From a virus, in the IMG/VR virus record IMGVR_UViG_3300042474_000198, positions 1 to 21,633 of that record: a stretch of 21,633 bases of DNA, one strand, 5' to 3'. The notes under the pieces are model-generated. The model saw only the letters and a program-made list of their open reading frames with translations. It searched no databases and was not told the DNA's origin. How positions within the stretch are numbered: position 1 is the stretch's first letter; each line of letters opens with the position of its first letter. Position numbers and translations under genes: made by a program. Below are positions 5,517-13,881 of the stretch, piece by piece.

Positions 5517-6699
5517 AAAATATAATGGGTTATTTTCTGACTCACGTTACTTTGTAATTACTGGAGGTCGTGGTAGTGGAAAATCTTTTTCTGTTACTAC
5601 CTTTTTGCTTACACTAACTTACGAAGTAGGTCATGTAATTTTATTCACTAGATATACATTAACATCTGCTCACGTTTCAATCATTCCTGAATTTATAGAG
5701 AAGATTGATTTGATAGATAGACATTCAGACTTTCACATAACAAAAGATGAAATTATAAATGTTCGGACTGGCTCAAAGATTTTATTTAAAGGTATCAAAA
5801 CAAGTTCAGGACAACAGACAGCGAATTTAAAATCATTAGCTGGGGTCACAACGTGGGTACTTGATGAAGCGGAAGAATTAACAGACGAAGATACATTTGA
5901 TAAGATAGACTATTCTATTCGACATAAAGAAAAACAGAACAGAGTTATTTTAGTTTTAAACCCAGCAACTAAAGAACATTTTATTTACCAAAAGTTTTTT
6001 GAGAATAAAGGTGTTGATGGCGGTGTAACGATTGTAAACGACGATATTACATACATTCACACAACTTACTTAGATAATGAAGAAAACCTCTCTAAATCAT
6101 TCCTAGAGCAAATTAACGACATTAAAGAACGTAGACCCGAAAAGTATAAACATACTATTTTAGGCGGTTGGTTAGATAAGGCGGAAGGAGTTATTTATAA
6201 CAACTGGAGAATAGGAGAGTTTAATAATGATAACGGTTCTGTGTTCGGTCAAGATTACGGATTTAGTAACGACCCTACAACATTGGTTGAAACGTCTATT
6301 GATAAGGGTAGAAAGTTAATTTATCTAAAGTTACATATTTATCAAACTCAATTAGTAACGACAGAACTTGCAAGGCTAAATAATCATTTTACTAAAGGCG
6401 GTTTAATAGTTGGAGATAATGCAGAACCTAGATTAATAAGTGAATTAAAACATCAGGGAAACAATGTAGTACCCTGCGTTAAACATAAGATTACAGAGGG
6501 TATTGAGATGTTGAGAGATTACGAAATGATAATAGATTGTGATTCGATTGATTTAATTAAGGAGTTGAATAATTACAGTTGGTTAGAACGTAAGTCAGAA
6601 ACTCCGATTGATAAATTTAACCATGCACTTGATGCTGTTAGGTATGCAGTATCTTATCAATTATCAAATCCTAACAAAGGTAACTATTCAATCTACTAA
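5500..6699 (+). CDS. terL: Terminase large subunit (packaging ATPase and nuclease)
   Basis: The 399-aa protein powers DNA packaging into the prohead and cuts the concatemer. The ATPase half has Walker A GGRGSGKS (residues 22-29) and Walker B VLDEAEE (D122, E123). The nuclease half has an RNase H-like acidic triad: D252 in FGQDYGF, D306 in VGDNAEPR, and D378 in NHALDAVRYA. Length and layout fit the PBSX-type terminase family. No ATG or GTG precedes Walker A: after the in-frame TAA at 5491 the only usable start is TTG 5500, which overlaps the small subunit gene by 17 bases, so translation is probably coupled to it. The next gene starts 31 bases downstream. Confidence 0.93.
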   Translation: MLTLSKKYNGLFSDSRYFVITGGRGSGKSFSVTTFLLTLTYEVGHVILFTRYTLTSAHVSIIPEFIEKIDLIDRHSDFHITKDEIINVRTGSKILFKGIKTSSGQQTANLKSLAGVTTWVLDEAEELTDEDTFDKIDYSIRHKEKQNRVILVLNPATKEHFIYQKFFENKGVDGGVTIVNDDITYIHTTYLDNEENLSKSFLEQINDIKERRPEKYKHTILGGWLDKAEGVIYNNWRIGEFNNDNGSVFGQDYGFSNDPTTLVETSIDKGRKLIYLKLHIYQTQLVTTELARLNNHFTKGGLIVGDNAEPRLISELKHQGNNVVPCVKHKITEGIEMLRDYEMIIDCDSIDLIKELNNYSWLERKSETPIDKFNHALDAVRYAVSYQLSNPNKGNYSIY

Positions 6700-6717
6700 A
6701 TACATTTACAAAATTAA

Positions 6718-6730
6718 ACGTTTAAAAACT
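6718..6730 (+). promoter_or_regulatory. Translation leader motif ACGTTTAAAAACT before ATG
   Basis: ACGTTTAAAAACT lies directly before ATG 6731. Near-identical motifs lie directly before ATG 17484 (CGTTTAATAACT, 17472-17483) and ATG 20146 (ACGTTTAAAAAAT, 20133-20145). All three genes have free space upstream instead of an overlap. No Shine-Dalgarno is present. The motif fits the A-rich initiation regions of Bacteroidota and decides the start here: the longer frame from 6608 runs through the terminase coding sequence. Confidence 0.55.
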
Positions 6731-7438
6731 ATGAAATTAAATTTAACAATTCCAACTTCATTAAGTGAGATACCATTACTTCACTATCAAAAGTATATGG
6801 ATATTTGTAAGAATAATACCGACCCCGAATTTTTAGGGCAAAAGATGATTCAGATATTTTGTGGGATTGAATTGAAAGAAGTAGTTAAGATTAAGTTCAA
6901 TGACATGGTTGAATTGGTAAATCATTTTAATAAACTATTTAGCGAGATTCCAAAGTTACAAACGACATTTAATATTAACGAGTTAGAGTTAGGTTTAATT
7001 CCAAACTTCGACAAAATAAGCTGGGAGGAATATATCGAAGCAGAAACACACATTGTAAATTTTGATTCGTTTCATAAAGCATTGGCTGTTTTGTATAGAC
7101 CTGTAATCGAAAAGAATAAGAAAGGTCAGTATTTAATAGCACCATTTAACAACGTCGATGAGTTTGGAGAAATGATGAAGTACACACCTTTATCAATTGC
7201 ACTTTCAGCACACGTTTTTTTTTTGAATTTAGAAAGGGAGTTACTGAAGGCTACCATAAACTTTTTAGAGAAGAACCTAAAGACATTGACGATGAGCAAC
7301 CAACAGATTTTAGCGAAGAAGCTCAATTTTCAAAACAGTGGGGGTGGTATCAGTCAATATATCAAGTCGCTCAAGGAGATCTTAGAAAGTTCGATGAAGT
7401 TCTCAAACTTGAATTATTTACCGTCCTTAACTTTCTGA
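6731..7438 (+). CDS. Tail assembly chaperone-like protein, zero-frame product
   Basis: The unshifted product is 235 aa, starting at ATG 6731 after the ACGTTTAAAAACT leader. It begins MKLNLTIPTSLSEIPLLHYQ and continues with mixed helices and strands containing FDKISWEEYIEAETH and KALAVLYRPVI. This N-terminal part resembles proteins I associate with Bacteroidota phage tail modules. Codon 162 begins a run of ten T (7215-7224). After it the zero frame stays open to TGA 7436-7438 but has high G+C at third codon positions, unlike its neighbours, while the -1 frame looks like the main coding frame. By analogy with lambda G and G-T the gene may yield two products for tail assembly. A homopolymer sequencing error is the main alternative. 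Confidence 0.65.
   Translation: MKLNLTIPTSLSEIPLLHYQKYMDICKNNTDPEFLGQKMIQIFCGIELKEVVKIKFNDMVELVNHFNKLFSEIPKLQTTFNINELELGLIPNFDKISWEEYIEAETHIVNFDSFHKALAVLYRPVIEKNKKGQYLIAPFNNVDEFGEMMKYTPLSIALSAHVFFLNLERELLKATINFLEKNLKTLTMSNQQILAKKLNFQNSGGGISQYIKSLKEILESSMKFSNLNYLPSLTF
7215..7224 (+). other. Ten-T slippery run, candidate programmed frameshift or transcript slippage site
   Basis: Zero-frame codons are GTT TTT TTT TTG from 7214. A -1 slip on the T-run moves decoding to TTT 7222-7224 and then GAA 7225, entering the frame that ends at 7500. UUUUUUU heptamers are classic -1 slippery sequences, and runs of nine or more T also allow RNA polymerase slippage. I see no obvious downstream stimulatory hairpin. 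If the true genome has 11 T, the gene would simply be continuous. Confidence 0.65.
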
Positions 7439-7500
7439 CATTCGAGAAGCAAAAGACACAAATAGAAATTAATCAAATTAAAAAAAATCAATTAAAATGA
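7225..7500 (+). CDS. -1 frame extension of the tail chaperone-like gene (shifted product 256 aa)
   Basis: Read from GAA 7225 in the -1 frame, 91 codons lead to TGA 7498-7500 and give an acidic, then aromatic segment: EFRKGVTEGYHKLFREEPKD, later FSKQWGWYQSIYQVAQGD and FTVLNFLTFEKQK. No ATG or other good start opens this frame on its own, so it must be reached by slippage at 7215-7224 or by a corrected homopolymer. The following gene starts at ATG 7497, overlapping this frame's stop as ATGA, the same coupling used across the module, which argues that this frame is translated to its end. The WGWYQS-type segment resembles tail-module proteins of Bacteroidota phages as I remember them. Full product: 6731 to 7500 with one base read twice. 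Confidence 0.7.
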   Translation, partial: EFRKGVTEGYHKLFREEPKDIDDEQPTDFSEEAQFSKQWGWYQSIYQVAQGDLRKFDEVLKLELFTVLNFLTFEKQKTQIEINQIKKNQLK

Positions 7501-7946
7501 GTTACTTCGACATATCTACAAAATTATATGACACACTAAACACCGACCCACTTGTTAACCAAGTTACTAAAGGGGATTTGTCAGCAGTATTATTGCAGAA
7601 ACAAAATATGTTTCCTTTATGCCATATAATGTTTAATAATACAACATTTTCAAACCAAGTTGTTAACTACAATATTTCTATAATTTGTATGGATGCAGTT
7701 GATTTTAGCAAAGATGAAACGGTTACTTTGTACGTTGGTAATAATAATGAAGACGATGTAATGAACTCTACATTAGCGATACTTAACAGATTGTATGAAC
7801 AAATGTATAGAGGAAGTTTAAAGATAAATTACGATATACTTTCAGATGCAACGTGTGAACCATTCTTTGATAAGTTTACAGATTCAGTAGCGGGTTGGAC
7901 TATGACATTTGATATATCCACAGAAAACACAATGGTAATTTATTGA
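7497..7946 (+). CDS. Putative tail completion or tail terminator protein
   Basis: The 149-aa protein begins MSYFDISTKLYDTLNTDPLV, has a beta-rich middle (VVNYNISIICMD) and ends with DKFTDSVAGWTMTFDISTEN. The pattern of an N-terminal helix, a strand pair giving a hydrophobic sheet, and a 'aGW...f.i' end strand resembles tail terminator or completion proteins of siphoviruses and small neck proteins of Bacteroidota phages. It is coupled by ATGA to the frameshifted gene upstream and lies one base before an HK97 gp10-like gene, the usual partner of tail completion proteins. The fold assignment is inference; virion location is supported by context. Confidence 0.5.
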   Translation: MSYFDISTKLYDTLNTDPLVNQVTKGDLSAVLLQKQNMFPLCHIMFNNTTFSNQVVNYNISIICMDAVDFSKDETVTLYVGNNNEDDVMNSTLAILNRLYEQMYRGSLKINYDILSDATCEPFFDKFTDSVAGWTMTFDISTENTMVIY

Positions 7947-7947
7947 G

Positions 7948-8493
7948 ATGTTAGAAACTGAAAAGGAGTTAGAAAAGTTTGTTAAGTATATAATACAACA
8001 AAGTAGAAGCAATTTAACAAACTTAAAAAAGAATAGTAGTAAAAAACTATATAACTCTATAAAGGGAGAATCTAAACTATTTAAAAATTCTTTTGGGGTT
8101 TATTTCTCAATGGAAGACTACGGACATTATCAAGACAAAGGGGTTAACGGAGTTGGTCCAGCCACTAAAGATAAAAACGGGAATTTAAAAACAGTAGTCA
8201 GAAATGGTGCTTATAAATACACAAATAAAAGACCGCCAATTTCAGCACTCGATAAATGGATAGTTCGTAAAGGAATAGCACCAAGAGGAAAAGATGGTAA
8301 ATTTATTAGCAGAACATCTTTAAAATACGCAATAGCAAATTCAATATATCGTAACGGTATTAAACCAAGTTTATTTTTTACCAAACCATTTGAGGCTGCA
8401 TTTTCTAAACTACCAAGTGAATTAATTGAGAAATACGGATTGGATGCTATTTCGTTATTTAATCAGACAATTGAACAACCAAAAATAAAATGA
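7948..8493 (+). CDS. HK97 gp10-like head-tail or neck protein
   Basis: The 181-aa protein has an N-terminal helix, then YFSMEDYGHYQDKGVNGVGP, the 'YG.y.e.G.....' core seen in HK97 gp10-like neck proteins, a basic loop with KYTNKRPPISALDKWIV, and a C-terminal RNGIKPSLFFTKPFEAAF, matching the conserved 'G..p..Ff..a' region of that family. Such proteins sit at the head-tail interface. It is embedded in the tail gene run: one base after the previous stop, and overlapping the next start by ATGA. No membrane segment is present. Confidence is good for the family and moderate for the exact role. Confidence 0.65.
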   Translation: MLETEKELEKFVKYIIQQSRSNLTNLKKNSSKKLYNSIKGESKLFKNSFGVYFSMEDYGHYQDKGVNGVGPATKDKNGNLKTVVRNGAYKYTNKRPPISALDKWIVRKGIAPRGKDGKFISRTSLKYAIANSIYRNGIKPSLFFTKPFEAAFSKLPSELIEKYGLDAISLFNQTIEQPKIK

Positions 8494-9530
8494 GTAGAAT
8501 ATTTGCAAAAAGTCCGTATATTATTGAAATCAACGAAGCCAGTCAGATTGGTGCTAAAGTTGAAATTTATTTAAAAAAACCACAAAATGGAGTTGTTGTA
8601 TATCCAACGCTGCCAAGTTATACGCTTAGCAAATTAATTGCTTCGTCAAATGCACCTACTTGTTATTTTGATATTTCGGAATATATACAAAACTTTTTAA
8701 ATACATTAAGTTATACGGTAAACACAACAACTGAACCTAACTTTATGAGTGAGCAAAGTTTTTGTTTTGCTAGAATTAAACGATATAAATTAATAGGTTC
8801 TACATACACGTTAATTGATACAGTTAATTACACTTGCTTTAATGGTTACGTTTATAATACGGAAGGAATTAATATTGACTTAGGGGCTTATCTACTACCT
8901 GAGGGGACTTACTACTATAATAAAGACTTAAATCCTGGTGATTTATCGGTTGATAATGTAAGCGGTTATAAATATAAATATACTGACTTGGTAACGGGAA
9001 CAAACAGAACTTATACAAGTGTAGATTCAAGAGTTTTGCAACCGTTTAGAGTGTTTTCAAGTTACCTTGCTAATGGTAATAAGTTAGAGATATTAAATGC
9101 TTCTAACACGGTTTTAAAAACGTATTATTTTAAACCTATCGAAGCGAATAAATATGGAAGTGTAACTATTGATTTTGTAAATAAATACGGTGCTTTTCAA
9201 AGGGAGTTTTTTCTTGGTGCTTCAGTTGATTCTATGAATGTTTCTAATTCTGAATACAAGAGTTATAGAGCAAATGAAACGACATTTAATAGTCAAGAGA
9301 ATTTAGTACAAACATTTAATATTAACGGGACCGAGTCGATTAAAGTGAATAGCGGTTGGGTAGATGAATCATTTAAGGAAACTATTAAACAACTTTTACT
9401 GAGTGATAGGATATTAGTAAACAATAGACCCGCAAAACTAAACACTAAGCAAATAGACTTGCAAAAGAACATCAATAATAAAATGATTAACTATCCTTTA
9501 GAATTTAACTTTACAAATGACATTATATGA
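8490..9530 (+). CDS. Tail structural protein, likely tail tip or baseplate
   Basis: The 346-aa protein begins SPYIIEINEASQIGAKVEIY, a beta-sandwich-like opening I associate with Bacteroidota phage tail proteins. It continues with long beta-rich stretches (YTLSKLIASSNAP, FDISEYIQNFLN) and ends with SIKVNSGWVDESFKETIKQL, LLSDRILVNNRP and NYPLEFNFTNDII. The C-terminal part has the layout of a distal tail or receptor-contact protein domain in which a loading helix precedes strands. It lies between the gp10-like protein and a larger tail protein, and both junctions overlap by four bases. Function is from position and general fold only. Confidence 0.5.
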   Translation: MSRIFAKSPYIIEINEASQIGAKVEIYLKKPQNGVVVYPTLPSYTLSKLIASSNAPTCYFDISEYIQNFLNTLSYTVNTTTEPNFMSEQSFCFARIKRYKLIGSTYTLIDTVNYTCFNGYVYNTEGINIDLGAYLLPEGTYYYNKDLNPGDLSVDNVSGYKYKYTDLVTGTNRTYTSVDSRVLQPFRVFSSYLANGNKLEILNASNTVLKTYYFKPIEANKYGSVTIDFVNKYGAFQREFFLGASVDSMNVSNSEYKSYRANETTFNSQENLVQTFNINGTESIKVNSGWVDESFKETIKQLLLSDRILVNNRPAKLNTKQIDLQKNINNKMINYPLEFNFTNDII

Positions 9531-11896
9531 ATAGGGAAGTTGAAATTTATATTGAGGGGACTGAACCGAATACTACTTTGGGTTATGGATATAACTACGA
9601 CAAACTTGATTTATTTAAAGATGAATTTATTAATATTTCAAGTTCAATACAGAATATACAAGATTTATCTAAAGTTTATACAGATTTCTCTCAATCGTTT
9701 ACCGTTCCAAGCACTCCCAACAATGATAAGATTTTTGAATATTTTTATCAGAATGATGTAGACAATTCAATCGACCATAACTTAAGAAGATATGCTTATA
9801 TTGAGGTGGGTAAAACACCGTTTAGAAGTGGTAAAATTCAATTAGAGGGTTCTATTGTTAAGAATAGTAAAGCAGAACACTATACAATAACTTTCTATGG
9901 TGATTTGGTTAGTTTAAAAGATACGTTTAGCAATAAAAAACTTTCAGATTTAGACTATTCAGCAATATCTAACCCATATACGGGTGCTGGAGTTAAAGCA
10001 AGATTGACAGATACTACAACGGATTACGATGTACGTTACCCAATGATTTCTTCAAGTGATTTATGGACGTATGCAGACGCAAGTAGTACAGATTTAAGTA
10101 CGGGTACGGGTCGATTAGTTTGGAATGAGTTATTTCCTGCTATAAAAGTATCAAAGATATTTGAAGCAATCCAAACAGATTTCGGATTGACTTTCAATTC
10201 TAACTTTTTAAATAGTGATGTGTTTAAGAAGTTGTTTTTGTGGTGTAAGAATACCGATAACCAAGATAATAAAATGAATGGTGCTAGTATGCTTATTGAT
10301 AGTTATACCGACTATGCTAACTCAGTAACTGGATTGAATGAAGATATTTATCAAACAGATACAAATACTTTTAAATTTCTTTCAACTCCTCAAAATAAAG
10401 CTAGAATTGATGCTACAGTTATAATAAATAAACCTACTGCAATAGGAAGTTTTATTGTTTATGTAGATACTTATTACAACGGTGTTAGAATTTCAACAAC
10501 TAAAATAGATTCAAGTATTTCAAATTCTGAAATTGTTTATTCTACTCCTTTTCAAAATATGAACTTTCAATTATACTTTAAAGTTCGTAGCGAAGCACCT
10601 GTTAATTTACAATATACTATTCAGGTAAATAGAAATAATGAAGATTATAGTGTCAATTTAGGTTATGTTCAAGCAGTTAAAAATACTGACTTAGTTTTAT
10701 CTAATTCTTCTAACTCAATCTATTTAAATGTTCCAAACATAACAGTAGCGGATTTCTTTAGCGGTATATTAAAACAATTCAATTTGACTTGTTATGCAAC
10801 CGCTTTCAATACTTTTCAAATTGAGCCATTAGACGATTGGTATAGTAAAGGTGCTATAATTGACATTACAAAGTATGTAGATGTTAATGATATTAATATA
10901 GATAGGCTACCTCTTTATAAAAATATTTCATTCAACTACGAAAAAAGCGAAAGTTTTATCAACAGAGCCTTTGGAGATGCTTCAAATAGAGAGTGGGGAG
11001 ATACTTCGCTTAATTATGATTACGACGGAGGCGATTATACCGTTAAATTACCATTTGAGAATTTACAGTTTAGTAAGTTTAGCACAACACCTATGCAAGT
11101 GGCTTATAGTTTGACAAAATATCCCGATTATAAATCTTATATTCCTAAGCCCGTACTATTATATTATAACGGTGCAATGACAACAGCGATTAGATTCTAC
11201 GACGGTACGACAGAAACAACAGAAACTAATTTAGCATTATTTGGTAATGATTTGTCTTATAACAATCAAATATATTCTTTGAACTTTGCACCCGAAACAA
11301 GTACTTGGTATGACAAACCAATTGATAATAGTTTATTTGCAAACTACTATTTTGGTTACTTATCGAATTTATTTAACTCAAAAAATAGATTAACAAAATT
11401 AACTGCATACTTTCCAATATCGTTAATTACGTCTTTAAAATTAAATGATAGGTTGATCATAAAAGATAAACGATATTTAATCAATACAATTAATTCTGAG
11501 ATAACTAACGGTAAGGTACAATTAGAATTGATAAACGATTTCAGACCTATTAGAAATTCAACGGGTTTATTTACAGTTGGTGATTTAGGTGGAACGGTTG
11601 AGGTTGGAGTTGGTTTAAGCACAACCGCACAAAGTAGCAACATATCGACAGTAACATCTGGAGTTACATTTTCAACTTCAACAATTACAACAGATACAAA
11701 TGTTTTGGTTACTATTCCTTCCAATCCAGACCCTAAATATATATTGACTTCTCAAAGTGGTGAAATACTAATTAGTCAAGATTCGTTTAATATAAGAAGC
11801 CAACAAGGAGAAGATGCAACAATAGTAATTGATGTAGATGAAACGATGAGAGACGGTTCAACAGATGCTTATACAATTAATATACTACAAGAATGA
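9527..11896 (+). CDS. Large tail protein, tail-hub or tail-associated (Tal-like)
   Basis: At 789 aa this is the largest product in the window. It opens with DLFKDEFINISSSIQNIQDL, DFSQSFTVPSTPNNDKIFEY and later TPFRSGKIQLEGSIVKNSKA. This N-terminal domain, with a strand-rich 'FSQSFTVP' core, is one I associate with tail-hub proteins of Bacteroidota siphoviruses. The centre is beta-rich and the last ~90 residues are Ser/Thr-rich with repeated short strands, compatible with an Ig-like or binding domain. No peptidase or lysozyme motif is evident. It sits two genes upstream of the tape measure, fitting a baseplate hub. Assignment is based on layout and position. Confidence 0.5.
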   Translation: MNREVEIYIEGTEPNTTLGYGYNYDKLDLFKDEFINISSSIQNIQDLSKVYTDFSQSFTVPSTPNNDKIFEYFYQNDVDNSIDHNLRRYAYIEVGKTPFRSGKIQLEGSIVKNSKAEHYTITFYGDLVSLKDTFSNKKLSDLDYSAISNPYTGAGVKARLTDTTTDYDVRYPMISSSDLWTYADASSTDLSTGTGRLVWNELFPAIKVSKIFEAIQTDFGLTFNSNFLNSDVFKKLFLWCKNTDNQDNKMNGASMLIDSYTDYANSVTGLNEDIYQTDTNTFKFLSTPQNKARIDATVIINKPTAIGSFIVYVDTYYNGVRISTTKIDSSISNSEIVYSTPFQNMNFQLYFKVRSEAPVNLQYTIQVNRNNEDYSVNLGYVQAVKNTDLVLSNSSNSIYLNVPNITVADFFSGILKQFNLTCYATAFNTFQIEPLDDWYSKGAIIDITKYVDVNDINIDRLPLYKNISFNYEKSESFINRAFGDASNREWGDTSLNYDYDGGDYTVKLPFENLQFSKFSTTPMQVAYSLTKYPDYKSYIPKPVLLYYNGAMTTAIRFYDGTTETTETNLALFGNDLSYNNQIYSLNFAPETSTWYDKPIDNSLFANYYFGYLSNLFNSKNRLTKLTAYFPISLITSLKLNDRLIIKDKRYLINTINSEITNGKVQLELINDFRPIRNSTGLFTVGDLGGTVEVGVGLSTTAQSSNISTVTSGVTFSTSTITTDTNVLVTIPSNPDPKYILTSQSGEILISQDSFNIRSQQGEDATIVIDVDETMRDGSTDAYTINILQE

Positions 11897-12042
11897 TAAA
11901 GAATATTTTAGAAATGTTAGCCTTATCTAACTTCTACGGAGAAAGTGAAGCAATTGATATTGTAAAAGGGAAAAATGAAATACCTAAAACGATAAAAGAA
12001 GCATACAAGCAAGGAGTTAGACAATTAAAAGCGGTGAAATAA
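11893..12042 (+). CDS. Small protein, 49 aa, upstream of the tape measure
   Basis: A 49-codon frame begins at ATG 11893 (ATGA overlap) and ends at TAA 12040-12042, whose last base is the first base of the tape measure ATG. It fills that gap exactly. It reads MIKNILEMLALSNFYGESEA and ends in a basic helix (EAYKQGVRQLKAVK). I recognise no family. It is too small for a standard gpG-type chaperone but its position, directly before the tape measure, is where such proteins usually lie. A role in tail assembly is therefore possible but unsupported beyond location. Confidence 0.65.
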   Translation: MIKNILEMLALSNFYGESEAIDIVKGKNEIPKTIKEAYKQGVRQLKAVK

Positions 12043-13877
12043 TGGCAGAAACTAAAGTAGTAAATTTAGAAGTAAAGACGAACGTAGAGCCGTTAAAGAA
12101 ACAACTTAAAGAAGCACAAAAGGAAGTTGAAGCATTAGCGGCAAAGTTTGGAGCAACTTCGGACGAAGCGGTTAAAGCAGCTAAAAAAGCCGCAGAATTA
12201 AAAGATGCGATAGGAGATGCAAAGTCTTTAACAGACTCGTTTAATCCCGATGCTAAGTTCAATGCTTTGTCTAGTTCTTTGGGTGGTGTAGCGAGTGGAT
12301 TCGCTGCTTATCAGGGTGCAATGGGTCTTGTTGGTGTTGAATCTAAAGAAATTGAAAAGCAACTTTTAAAGGTTCAGTCTGCTATGGCATTGGCTCAAGG
12401 ACTTCAAGGATTAGGAGAGGCTAGAGATTCATTTAAACAATTAAAAGCGGTTGCAATAGATACTTTTAAGGGTATTAAAACAGCAATAGGAGCAACGGGA
12501 ATAGGTTTGTTAGTAATTGCTTTAGGGACTTTATACGCTTATTGGGACGACATTAAAGAATTGGTAGGCGGTGTAAGTGATGAGCAACGCAAACTTAATG
12601 AGGAAGTAAATAGAAATGTTGTTTTAGAAAATGAAAAGTTAGATAAAATAGGTGAACAAGATAACGTTTTAAAACTTCAAGGTAAAAGCGAAAAGCAAAT
12701 ACTACAATATAAAATTGCTCAAATTGAAGCGGTGCAATTAGCATCTAAAATTCAATTACAAAATGATTTTGTAACTAAACAAAATCAAATAGCAGCAGCC
12801 AAAAGAAATAAAGAATATTTAAAAGGCTTTTTAGATTTTATTACATATCCTCAAAAGAAACTAACTGAGTTCTTTTTTGTGTTTGTCAATGAAGCGATAG
12901 GAATATTAAATAAGATACCAGGAGTAGACATTGCTAAATTTAATGTAAATACAATACTTAAAGATTTTGACGGAATTAACAACAAAATAGCAAACTTAAT
13001 TTTCGACCCGTCCGAAACTTCTAAAAAAGCGGACGAAGTTATTAAAGAGCATAAAAAGGGTTTAGTAAAATTAGAAAATGATAAGGCTGGTTTATTACTT
13101 CAAATAAAAGATATAGATAAAAAAGAAGTAGCCGATAATAAAACAAAACTTGACAAAATAAACGCAGACAATGAAGAGGCTTTTAAAAAGAAGCAAGCGG
13201 ACAGAATATCACAACAAGCAGAAGATGCAAAGGAGTTAGCAGATGCTAAAAAATTCGATGAAGATAAGCACAAATCAGAAGTTGAAGCACTACAAAAAAC
13301 AGCAGCAGCAAATAAGGCAGCGGGAGAAAAAATAATTGAGAATGATAAAAAAGTAGCAGCCGAAAAGAAAATAATACAAAATCAACAACTACAAGCGGTT
13401 CAAGATACATTTACAATTATTGCTAATTTATCCGAATTATTTGCGGGTAAATCTAGAAAACAACAAGAAACTGCGTTTAAAATTCAAAAGGCTGCGAACA
13501 TAGCAAACGCAACAATAGATACTTATAAAGCGGTCATGTCAACATACGCATCTACTCCTGGTGGACCAATTATAAAAGGTATAGCGGGCGGGGTTGTTTT
13601 GACTGCTGGTTTATTAAATGTTAAAAAAATTGCATCTACACAATTTTCAAGCGGTGGCGGTTCTAGTGGTGGTGGAGGCGGTGGTTCAACTACTTCGGGC
13701 GGTGGCGGTGGAAATAACGCACAAATTCAAGCTCCTTCGTTTAATATAGTAGGTAATAACGGATTGAACCAATTGAGCCAATTAAAACAGGCACCTATAC
13801 AAGCATATGTAGTAAGTGGTGCGATGTCAACAGCACAAAGTTTAGATAGAAATAGAGTTAGAAACGCAACATTATAA
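12042..13877 (+). CDS. Tail tape measure protein
   Basis: The 611-aa protein sets tail length and occupies the tail tube lumen. Residues 1-70 form a charged coiled coil (PLKKQLKEAQKEVEALAAKF). A membrane-like hydrophobic segment lies at about 148-167 (AIGATGIGLLVIALGTLYAY), and a long alanine/lysine-rich helix follows at about 340-460. A conserved-looking end reads ANIANATIDTYKAVMSTYAS, then a second hydrophobic stretch (510-524), and a glycine-rich low-complexity tract at about 537-560 (encoded at 13650-13716). This layout matches tape measures of Bacteroidota phages. By the 0.15 nm per residue rule the tail would be about 92 nm. No peptidoglycan hydrolase motif is visible. The preceding gene overlaps by one base. 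Confidence 0.85.
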   Translation: MAETKVVNLEVKTNVEPLKKQLKEAQKEVEALAAKFGATSDEAVKAAKKAAELKDAIGDAKSLTDSFNPDAKFNALSSSLGGVASGFAAYQGAMGLVGVESKEIEKQLLKVQSAMALAQGLQGLGEARDSFKQLKAVAIDTFKGIKTAIGATGIGLLVIALGTLYAYWDDIKELVGGVSDEQRKLNEEVNRNVVLENEKLDKIGEQDNVLKLQGKSEKQILQYKIAQIEAVQLASKIQLQNDFVTKQNQIAAAKRNKEYLKGFLDFITYPQKKLTEFFFVFVNEAIGILNKIPGVDIAKFNVNTILKDFDGINNKIANLIFDPSETSKKADEVIKEHKKGLVKLENDKAGLLLQIKDIDKKEVADNKTKLDKINADNEEAFKKKQADRISQQAEDAKELADAKKFDEDKHKSEVEALQKTAAANKAAGEKIIENDKKVAAEKKIIQNQQLQAVQDTFTIIANLSELFAGKSRKQQETAFKIQKAANIANATIDTYKAVMSTYASTPGGPIIKGIAGGVVLTAGLLNVKKIASTQFSSGGGSSGGGGGGSTTSGGGGGNNAQIQAPSFNIVGNNGLNQLSQLKQAPIQAYVVSGAMSTAQSLDRNRVRNATL

Positions 13878-13881
13878 TAGT

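Noticed and set aside
6608-6730. A 41-codon upstream extension of the tail chaperone-like gene.
   Set aside because: It runs through the end of the terminase coding sequence in another frame. ATG 6731 has the ACGTTTAAAAACT leader and begins recognisable protein.
9540-9761. A 73-codon plus-strand frame inside the large tail protein gene.
   Set aside because: It is a shifted shadow of the 789-aa gene, has no leader, and the main frame matches tail proteins in composition.
13650-13716. Glycine-rich GGT/GGC tract as a possible tandem DNA repeat or recombination site.
   Set aside because: It encodes the flexible Gly/Ser stretch common near the C-terminus of tape measures and has no exact long repeat unit.
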